From: Rhabditophanes sp. KR3021
Lineage: Eukaryota; Nematoda; Chromadorea; Rhabditida; Alloionematidae
Direction of reading: 5' to 3'
DNA length: 64,000 bases
NCBI GenBank assembly: GCA_963281155.1
Contig: CAUJLY010000006.1
Span: 620,001 to 684,000, forward strand
Shown: positions 56,838 through 64,000 of the stretch, piece after piece
Position numbering within the stretch: the stretch's first letter is position 1
Layout: every line of letters begins with the position of its first letter
Program-made: the position numbers and the translations under genes
Notes under the pieces: model-generated
Database searches by the model: none
Seen by the model: the letters and a program-made list of their open reading frames with translations, nothing else
Told to the model about the DNA's origin: nothing

Positions 56838-57761
56838 ATGACATTTCTAGACTTTCTTTTTGTTCTAACATTTTATGTAAGCATACTTTCAATACTTCTA
56901 CATTTGATTTGTCTGTATGGTGTTATTAGGTTACTGGGTCTTCAAAACTGTTACGGATACATTTGTTTTGCAATATCAGTATCATCTATTTTGCAACAAT
57001 TACTGCGTTATTATATAATTACTTTTGATAAGGTCATACCATTAATTGTTGAGTATGGCAGTACTAATTTTGGAAATATAAACTTAAGTTTTTGGGGGAT
57101 ATTTTTTATCAACTTTTCAATTGCTTCCAATTTCTTTATTAGTTTAAATAGATTTATCGCTATCTATTTTTCAATGTTTTATCATCAAACTTTCAATACA
57201 AGAAACTCTTTACTTTATACTTTCTTTATTTTTTTGTTCTCCTTATTGGTTCCAGTTCCTTATTTTTTGGACCCAGATTGCAGACCTTTATTTAATATAG
57301 AAATCAAAAATTATCCATATAGTGAAAAGTGTGCTGCGTTTTATAATTTAAAAACTATGGTTTGGGGCAGTAATCTTATGATATTTTTATGTGTCATAAG
57401 TGATATATTAATTCTAAAAAAGATTTTTAATAGAGCTAAAAAAGGAACAAGTGTTCAACCAAATCAAGCAAGCCAAAAATACGTATTTTATTCAAAAGAA
57501 AACTGTTTTGCATTTCATTGTTCTATAATAAATACAATCTTGTGCATCAGAGTACTAAATTATGTTCTAATTTACATTCCACCACTGCAATGGAAAGAAT
57601 CACAAGAATATGAAGCTGTTTGTTATAATATATTGAACATATGTCAACCCTTATTGTTAATTCTTATAAACGGTGATCTTCGAAATATGATGATAAAATT
57701 CTCCCGAAAAATTACAAAACGAAATATAACTAAACCAAAAGTGACTATTACAGCAAGTTAA
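56838..57761 (+). CDS. SRX-family 7TM chemoreceptor, 307 aa
   Basis: Single exon. Seven hydrophobic segments are visible. After TM3 comes the srx/srw-type signature SLNRFIAIYFSMFYHQTFNT. The second extracellular part has PYFLDPDCRPLF and YPYSEKCAAFYN (paired Cys), followed by SNLMIFLCVISDILILKKIF. TM7 is CYNILNICQPLLLILINGDL, and the tail is basic (RKITKRNITKPK). This order fits serpentine receptor class X, a family within the SRG superfamily with unknown ligands. The start at 56838 gives TM1 directly, usual for srx. The gene appears intact. Confidence 0.8.
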   Translation: MTFLDFLFVLTFYVSILSILLHLICLYGVIRLLGLQNCYGYICFAISVSSILQQLLRYYIITFDKVIPLIVEYGSTNFGNINLSFWGIFFINFSIASNFFISLNRFIAIYFSMFYHQTFNTRNSLLYTFFIFLFSLLVPVPYFLDPDCRPLFNIEIKNYPYSEKCAAFYNLKTMVWGSNLMIFLCVISDILILKKIFNRAKKGTSVQPNQASQKYVFYSKENCFAFHCSIINTILCIRVLNYVLIYIPPLQWKESQEYEAVCYNILNICQPLLLILINGDLRNMMIKFSRKITKRNITKPKVTITAS

Positions 57762-57935
57762 GTTACTTACTAGTAAAAATATTTATTTTTTGTTGTCACC
57801 ACATTTTTCAAATAATTTTAATATATTATTAAAGTGGCATTATTTAGTTTATTTTTTAATAAAATCAAACATCATTTATTTCGTCTGGCAAAAAACTTGC
57901 TTTTAAATTTAAAATCTTTAATTAATAAACCAATA
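57762..57935. other. Short AT-rich spacer
   Basis: 3' region of the srx gene; AATAAA-like strings at about 57840-57860. Confidence 0.35.
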
Positions 57936-59293
57936 ATTCATTAAAATGAGTCAAAGCTGTTATATTATTGAAACATTTTTGATAATTGCAATTGCAACAA
58001 TACATTTTGGCATGATTCAAAAAGTTTATGGTTATTATGTGTTTCAATGCAAATAATAATACATATTTTGTCAATTCAATGTCTAGCTACTTATTTTGAA
58101 CTTATGAATAAAGATATTATAAAAATGTTTAATTGCTCGTAAATTGATATACTCACATTGTCAGTTTTAACGTAGTTTTAATTAAAAAAACTATTATGAT
58201 AAATATTTTAATTACTTCCAATTGAAAAGTTTTCGACGTAAATATCACAATTGTTAAAAAACAAAACACTTATTAATTTAAATTATTCACGATTTATCAA
58301 TACTGCCTTCTATTCTCACTAATATTTGATTGTTTTTACAATACAAGACTTTGTAACATTCATTTCTATTAGATCAACTATTTTAATAATATGGTATTTA
58401 AAGAAAATTCACTTGTGTATGTGAAATTCCTTTTACATACTAGATGTTATTTCCTTCTTCTTTGTATTCTTATTGGCTTGATAATAAGAACTAGACTGCT
58501 TTTGCCTTTATACTCCTGTAGGTTGAATTCACGATTATTGTTTTAACCTCATTTTAGCAGCATGTACCGGTTTGATTAAATTTTCTGAAGACGATGGTTG
58601 TCATATAGCAACTGTAAGTTCAAAATAAAATAATCATGTATTTTATTATTTTCTAAATATTTAAGGGAATATTAGCAGTAGATGCCTTAAATCTCACTAC
58701 TATTTTGGTAATCAAAGCTTATAGAAGAGTTAATATTTTTGTTTATAAAAGACAGTTTCGCAATTATAACAAATTTGATAAATTAATAGGTTTCATAATA
58801 ATTATTTTAAGTACAGCATTCGTAATATTGTGGATGCTTTTAAAAATTTCAAGAGAGGAAATAGAAGAAACTTATTTCAATCATTATGATATAACAAAAT
58901 TGAAAATGTGCAATAATGTTTTGGTAATTATTACGTGGTACGGAAATTCAAAACAAACTATTTTTAGCAGCTATTAGGTCTGTAATATTGTTCATTATAC
59001 TAATGGCTTCATATTATCTCTACAAATGTTATTTGATTTTTCTTACAATGCGTACAATCATTAGAAATCACCAAAACAATGTGATAATTAAAAAATACAA
59101 AAAACTCTTCACTTTTTGTTACAGTAATCATCTTGGTATGGTTCCAACAGTACATTTTTTTGTAGTTTCAACTTTTCTTATTCCATACAATTATACTGAT
59201 CTCGTGTATATTTATACTAATTTATTGACTGTTTCTTCTGCGACTTTGATAACTTCTAATAATATTTGTGTGTGTTGTTATTATAGGAAATGA
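57936..59293 (+). pseudogene. 7TM chemoreceptor-like gene, family unresolved, broken
   Basis: Coding pieces in plus order: MSQSCYIIETFLIIAIATIH (57946), ILSIQCLATYFELMNKDIIK, LVYVKFLLHTRCYFLLLCIL (58.4 kb), GLIKFSEDDGCHIAT, then an intron-like gap, GILAVDALNLTTILVIKAYR with KLIGFIIIILSTAFVILWML (58.7-58.9 kb), and ILMASYYLYKCYLIFLTMRT to LLTVSSATLITSNNICVCCY (59.0-59.29 kb). These are the hydrophobic segments of one receptor. Some joins have GT-AG ends (58612 onward), but at least two joins, including that at about 58.92-58.98 kb, cannot be made in phase. I therefore call it a pseudogene or a gene with base errors. SRA/SRAB-like wording is possible but not certain. Confidence 0.5.
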
Positions 59294-59569
59294 AAGTGAT
59301 AAATTTTTAATATAATTTTACCGTTGATTTCATTGAATTATAAAGTTCTTATCAATTGACATTTACTAACAAAACGAATTGATAATAAAACAAAAACGTG
59401 CTACACATGACACATATTTTCTTATTGTCACATCATACAACCGTCACCCTGATGTAATTATCTTCAATTAATTTTTATGAAAAGAAGATTTTTTGATAAT
59501 CTGATAAGAAGCTACATATAAGTTGCAATTGCTTATAAACATTGTCATATGTTTTTGTCATAATTTAAC

Positions 59570-61022
59570 ATGCTTATAAAATATATTTATCTTTTTTTTG
59601 ATTGCTGGATCCATCCTTGAAAAAGGATTTGCGGCAGATTCCGATGGAAAGGATTTTGTATTTAGTTTTGTTAAAGATTACTGGCTTAGATTGTCTGGAA
59701 CTACAACAACGGCTGTAATAGTAATTCCTTCTTACAATGACAGTGTCTGTTCTTTTAAATATATCAAAAATTCAGATAATAAAGTATTTACAATTCAAGA
59801 AAGGGCTTTGTATGGAAAAACGAATGTGGTAATTATTTATTAATAATATATTATATTACATTTTTAGTTTAATTTAAATACTAGTGAAGTTATTGTGGAA
59901 ACAAGCTATTATAGAGATAAATTTTATGCTTTTGTCACAAAAGATTTTAGAATATTTGTTTCATGTACAGAAGAAGTCAAACTTATCGGTAAAGTTGCAG
60001 ATTCTTATAATGCTTGGGGAGATCAATTTTTGATACCTTCTCTAAAAAATGCAGCTACACAATATAATTTTGAAATGCCAACTTCAGGTTCAGAAGTAAA
60101 AGGTACAATTGGAATTTTGCCTGTTCTAAAGGAAGAATCCATTAGTATAAACATTGTTGGGTATGCAAATGGTGCATTATTTTCAAATGAAACAATTTCA
60201 TATGCTATAACATTTGGCCAAAGTCAAACTTACATAAGTATTTCTTTTGATAAAGTTAGTACCGATGTTTCAATTGCTATTACTACAAGTTCTCCTGTGA
60301 TGTTATCAGTTGAATCACCATATACTGTAACAAGTAATGATGTTGAATCAGTTGATATTGAAGATTTTGTTCAATTTATGCCAATTGCTTCTCAGCCATC
60401 ACCATGTCATTCATTTTTAAAACACGCAGATCAGAGAATGATTACAAATGATTTTACAACCAGACTTCACGTTTCTCAAAATTTATATTGTGATACAATT
60501 TTAAATATAACTGTATATAAGGATAATAGTGCAGGTATTAAACAAGTCGTTGACAAAATGGGTTTTACAAAAATTTCATTAATGGATAGTAAAGTAGCTG
60601 GATTTTCCACAAATGAAGGTGAAATCTCAACAAATCGCTTTGGATCAATTTTGGAAAGTGGTGTTACTTGTGGACATTTCATGCATTACGTTCCAAGTAC
60701 AAGAGAATGGTTGACAAAAAAAACACAATTTTATACATTAGCTCGAGGTTGCGTTCTTGAATTTTATGCTGATTCTGATGGCAGTAATACTGATTTTATT
60801 AAAATTGATGGCCATAAGATGGATACTTTCAAATATAGCCGTAAACTTATACCATTTTTTGATAAACAATATACCCAATTTGTTGTGACAATTAATGGGT
60901 ACGGCTTGCATACAATTGAAAATGATGGAAATTATGTGGCTTATGTAATTTGTAAAAATGTGAATGGGCCTTATAGTGCTGATGGTTATTTAGCTGGATT
61001 TAATCAATGGAAATCAAAATAA
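59570..61022 (+). CDS. IgGFc-binding-like extracellular protein, second copy (poly-T shift in signal peptide)
   Basis: Exons 59570..59828 and 59868..61022, about 470 residues. The ATG at 59570 begins MLIKYIYLF; the main frame (LIAGSILEKGFAADSDGKDF) is reached only if the T8 run at 59592-59599 is one base different. After that everything is open: VIVIPSYNDSVCSFKYIKNS, VTKDFRIFVSCTEEVKLIGK, INIVGYANGALFSNET, ADQRMITNDFTTRLHVS, HYVPSTREWLTKKTQFYTLA and YVICKNVNGPYSADGYL. Same exon structure as the gene at 54.0-55.5 kb, to which it is a tandem-type paralog 4 kb away in the same orientation. Secreted or cell-surface, role unknown. I keep it as a gene because the only fault is in a homopolymer. Confidence 0.65.
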
Positions 61023-61662
61023 TGCTTATAAATTATTATACTAAATTAATTATTTACGCATGTGCATAGTTTCTATTTCCACTTATGACTATATAAAAAT
61101 TTAAATTGCTTATATTGAGACAGCCTAAAAAACTCAGTTTAAGGTTAATATGCATTCAGGATTCTAAATACTGTTAGCAAATTTTGGGATGAGGCTTGAA
61201 AAGGTTTCTAATTTAAAACTGAATTTATTAAATCACATGTCCATTACCTTTACGTTCTTCTCATATTTCGGAAACAGCTGGATTAGACGTGACATCAATT
61301 TTGATACCAATAGAAAAGGAACTCCATATTACTAAAACTATAACAATGGAAGAATCTAACAGTGTCAAGGAACCTTCTATGAAATTCGGTCTTTACAAAA
61401 TATCCATGGTCAAATCATTACCTATCACAATTAAGCAATGTTTTGAACATAATGTTAATAAACAGATGTGACTCACGTAATAAAATGCATAGTTCCGCTT
61501 CATTTAATTTAAACAAATGTTTATACTACAGGATGTGTCAAATAATATTAATGTATTTTTAAAAAACAATTCTTACAAGGAAGTAACTGTTCGTAATCCA
61601 AGGAACTAGTCAAGTTTTAAAAAAAGTACAATATCGTAAACTCGAATAACATCTATTGATAC
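61023..61662. other. Intergenic with dispersed repeat copy 2
   Basis: Apart from the repeat (61119..61235) only a 60-residue ORF at 61289..61471 without support is present. Confidence 0.4.
61119..61235 (+). repeat. Dispersed repeat copy 2
   Basis: Reads AGACAGCCTAAAAAACTCAG, TTTAAGGTTAATATGCATTC, AGGATTCTAAATACTGTTAG, CAAATTTTGGGATGAGGCTT. Same family as 2926..3025 (minus) and 62988..63105 (plus). Confidence 0.7.
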
Positions 61663-62752
61663 ATGTATTATTTAAAGTATTTGAAAAATTACAATATTCA
61701 TTTGACTAAATATTGCTTTAGAATGATTTGGGATTTTTTTACTATTCTGAATATTGCCACATTTTTTACTTCAATATTTACAAATTTGACGGTTTTATCT
61801 CTTTACAAACATTTTAAAGTTCAAGGCAAATTAAATATTGCTATGGTAGCAACCTTCGGTCAATTTGTTTTTGATTTACTTTTTTCAGCGCTTAATTTGC
61901 TTCTTCGTCTTGAAATTGTTATTATGATAAGAGAAGATATAAATTACCTATCATATAGATTATACTATTTAGATTACATACCGACAACATTTACCAGCTA
62001 CTGCTTTACTCTTTGGATTTTGACAACAGTCTATTGTTTAAACTTCTCACTAGTGTTTATAACAATTTTTATTAGATACACATTTGTCATTCGCCGTGAA
62101 TTAAAATTGAAACATTTATTTATTTTGTATGTTGTTTCATCAATAACAGTGGCAATACGTGTTATGCCTTTTTGCTTCTTTGGATTTGAAAGGGATATTG
62201 ACCCTCATTTTTTATATCATTCAAATTTAATTAATGACATTGATGACGACACTATTACGGCAACAAGTAAAAGTATTTTAATGATTTTGGGTCTAAAGGT
62301 CATTATTTGTCTAGCTCCTTTAATGGTTACCTTCATTATTCCTACTGTTGGAATAAATGTAACGTTAATCAAATATAGAAAGTTTATAATTAAAAATGAA
62401 TTCAACTTGAGTAAAGAAACAATAACACTCAATAAAGAATTTTTTAAAATATTATGTTTACAAGCACTTACACCAGTTTTTGTTCAATTCTTACCATCAA
62501 GTAAATTGGCTAATGTAAAGTATTTTTATTTTTTTAGTTTATATTTTAGTAGGATTATTATTAAAAATGAAAATAAGGACACTTGGCAGTTTGGTTGTTA
62601 TAAGTTCAAGCTTTATTCCAATATTTAACTGCATTATATTTGTGGCATTTCTTTCCAAATCGCGTTCGATTTTAAAGCAAAAATACGCGTATATGTCAGG
62701 CTTAATATTTAAAAATAAAGTTCATTCAAATGTTATTCAAAGAAGTGGCTAA
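61663..62752 (+). CDS. STR-superfamily 7TM chemoreceptor, 350 aa
   Basis: Exons 61663..62500 and 62538..62752; the intron (37 bases, donor AA/GTAAAT) is placed so that FLPS joins IYILVGLLLKMK in phase. An alternative read-through destroys TM6-TM7. There are seven hydrophobic segments. The late region QALTPVFVQFLPSIYILVGL followed by SSSFIPIFNCIIFVAFLSKS fits the STR superfamily pattern (QxxxP...P in TM6, a Pro before TM7, then a basic R/K turn). An inner Met at 61723 (MIWDFFTILNIATFF) is a likelier start, since it begins TM1. The subfamily (str, srd, srj, sri) is not resolved. Flanked on both sides by direct copies of the same dispersed repeat. Confidence 0.72.
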
Positions 62753-63307
62753 ATAAACAAACAAAACCATCATCAACTGTAGAATTAATTATAGTGACAA
62801 AAGTGCTTTAATTTAACTATTTTTAAAGATATAAGCCTATTGAACTTATTTATTGTTGCATTAATGTTAAATCCCAATAAATTATTTAAATAGATTTCTA
62901 AATTCAAAACAAAATTTGTAAAGTGAATCTTCAATAAATTACTCAACACAAACTCCTACTTACTATTTTCACATAAATGCGTGTAAAAAACAGACTAAGA
63001 CGGTTTAAGAACCCATTTTTAGGTTAGTATGCATTCAGAATTCTATATGAATACTGTTAGCAAATTTTGGAATGAGATTTGCAAAGATCTCTAATTAATA
63101 GCACATTATTTACTTGAATATATTCATTTAACAGTTACACAACCCTATAAATCCGGTCCGGTGTATATTTTAAAACAATATTAAACTCCGGTATATTTTT
63201 AACACCGGATGAAGTTTCGACGCAATTGTTGTAGCTTTTGGTTGGGAAAATGTCATATATAAATGTTTTGGCAACTATCTTGATCATTTTACAATTGCTT
63301 CCTCAAT
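62753..63307. other. Intergenic with dispersed repeat copy 3
   Basis: AT-rich; a short repeated CCGGT(A/G)TATATTTT string at 63155-63205 (ccggtccggtgtatatttta / ccggtatatttttaacaccgg) could form a hairpin. Otherwise only the repeat. Confidence 0.4.
62988..63105 (+). repeat. Dispersed repeat copy 3
   Basis: Reads AAACAGACTAAGACGGTTTA, GGTTAGTATGCATTCAGAAT, ACTGTTAGCAAATTTTGGAA, TGAGATTTGCAAAGATCTCT. It is in direct orientation with copy 2, 1.87 kb away. Confidence 0.7.
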
Positions 63308-63760
63308 ATGTCAACTCGGGACGATTTAGAAAAAGACAATTTATCAATGAATACTCGGATCTCAACAAGTAGTAGTTTAAAGAGGAATGTGGATATAATT
63401 ACGATTGCTTCAGATGTTGACGAGGATATTCGTGAGATTGATAATCTTGGTCAACGTGTTTTAGCTCCTCCACCCAAGCAACTTAAAACAGATATTTTTA
63501 CTCTTCCTATCAAAAGTGCAAAGGACTTATCAAAATCTGAAGTTGAAGCAATCATGGAATATGAAAAACGTGTCAAAAAGCAATATATATTCATTCAAGA
63601 AGGAACAGATGACGCAGTTTTAAGATTTTTGCTTTATTGCCCAGACGAAACAGATGAAATAAAATTAATAATGAGAACAAGGTGTGATTTTAAAATATGT
63701 TTAAGATGTAAAAATTTGTTATCAAATAGTAACGGGAAAGGTGGAAGTCATTTAAGGTAG
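63308..63760 (+). CDS. Hypothetical protein with C-terminal zinc-knuckle-like Cys/His segment
   Basis: The ORF gives 150 residues. The N-terminus is acidic and Ser-rich (ISTSSSLKRNVDIITIASDV) and the middle is helical (KSEVEAIMEYEKRVKKQYIF). The C-terminal part has RTRCDFKICLRCKNLLSNSN and GGSHLR. C-x4-C-x2-C followed by GGSHLR recalls the first half of a BED-type zinc finger (C-x2-C ... L-x-x-H), but the last His is missing. AG/GTAGAT at the end could be a splice donor, so a second exon might lie to the right or beyond the window. No signal peptide. Possibly a DNA-binding protein or a transposase-derived gene; unresolved. Confidence 0.5.
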   Translation: MSTRDDLEKDNLSMNTRISTSSSLKRNVDIITIASDVDEDIREIDNLGQRVLAPPPKQLKTDIFTLPIKSAKDLSKSEVEAIMEYEKRVKKQYIFIQEGTDDAVLRFLLYCPDETDEIKLIMRTRCDFKICLRCKNLLSNSNGKGGSHLR

Positions 63761-63831
63761 ATTGTTTTTATTCAATTAAGAAGCATTTTTAATATACAAT
63801 TATCAATAATATTATATTATACTTAATTAAT

Positions 63832-64000
63832 TTATTGGCGTCTTGCAAAGTTACTGAAACTTTCAACTCCGTTTCCAATTTGGACTACTGGTCTGATATT
63901 ATTATTTCCGCCTTGAAAACGCCCTTCATTTTGTCCATTTTGATTAAAAATGGGGCCATTGTCAATAGATTTGTTGTTTCCCCTAGCACAATTAATAGCC
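63832..64000 (-). CDS. 3' end of an unknown protein, Asn/Gly-rich (cut by window edge)
   Basis: The minus strand is open from 64000 to a TAA at 63832-63834. It encodes AINCARGNNKSIDNGPIFNQ, NGQNEGRFQGGNNNIRPVVQ, IGNGVESFSNFARRQ. Base composition is richer in G/C than the flank, and N, G and Q are abundant. It converges with the 63.3 kb ORF. Only the C-terminal tail is visible, so no family can be given. Confidence 0.5.
   Translation of the reverse strand, partial: AINCARGNNKSIDNGPIFNQNGQNEGRFQGGNNNIRPVVQIGNGVESFSNFARRQ

Noticed and set aside
61289..61471. 60-codon ORF next to the dispersed repeat
   Set aside because: No promoter, family or conservation evidence.

Overview
The window is AT-rich nuclear DNA of a nematode. 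The genes have short introns (about 35-60 bases, GT-AG with one GC-AG case). They belong to families that are nematode-specific or strongly expanded in nematodes: srt-, srx- and str/srh-type chemoreceptors, a DUF1679/CHK-kinase-like gene, SXP/RAL-2-like secreted proteins, single-domain saposin-like proteins, sigma-like glutathione S-transferases, and a very large secreted EGF/VWA/C-type-lectin protein resembling the C. elegans infection-response protein IRG-7. The species cannot be named from this sequence; a clade IV (Tylenchina) worm is an inference from composition and intron size only.

Layout. 0-6 kb: 5' half of a CHK-kinase-like gene, an acidic small ORF, long gene-poor AT-rich DNA, a weak ORF near 4.6 kb and a small secreted Ala-rich protein. 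6-9.5 kb: an intact six-exon cytochrome P450 and a decayed tandem copy. 10-16 kb: an srt receptor, an unknown two-exon gene of a small local family, a carboxylesterase with complete catalytic triad, and an RP2-like (TBCC-domain) gene broken by several frameshifts. 16.7-23 kb: Gly-rich secreted protein, intact and broken saposin-like genes, a minisatellite, a dead Tc1/mariner-type transposon, tRNA-Arg(TCG), and two sigma-like GSTs (one frameshifted near its start). 23-36 kb: gene relics, an srt receptor with a GC-AG intron, a broken srt-like receptor, a divergent MAPK-like kinase, and a broken str/srh-type receptor. 37-43 kb: a core-1-galactosyltransferase-like enzyme with decapeptide repeats, then two SXP/RAL-2-like genes. 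43.8-50.6 kb: the IRG-7-like gene (about 2,190 residues, one apparent frameshift). 51-63 kb: the srt paralog with a normal GT-AG intron, a truncated ribosomal protein eL22 ORF, two IgGFc-binding-like extracellular proteins (one with an in-frame TGA, one with a poly-T frameshift), an srx receptor, a broken 7TM gene and an intact str-superfamily receptor. The right edge holds an unknown ORF and the 3' end of another gene.

How it fits together: the window is an accessory-type region rich in environment-facing genes, i.e. chemoreceptors, detoxification enzymes (P450, GST, carboxylesterase) and secreted proteins, with frequent local duplication and decay. Many breaks are single-base shifts, several consistent with loss of one base and some in homopolymers. 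Part of the apparent pseudogenization could therefore be assembly error, and this should be settled before any gene is called dead. No CRISPR, operon-type polycistron or viral genome is visible.
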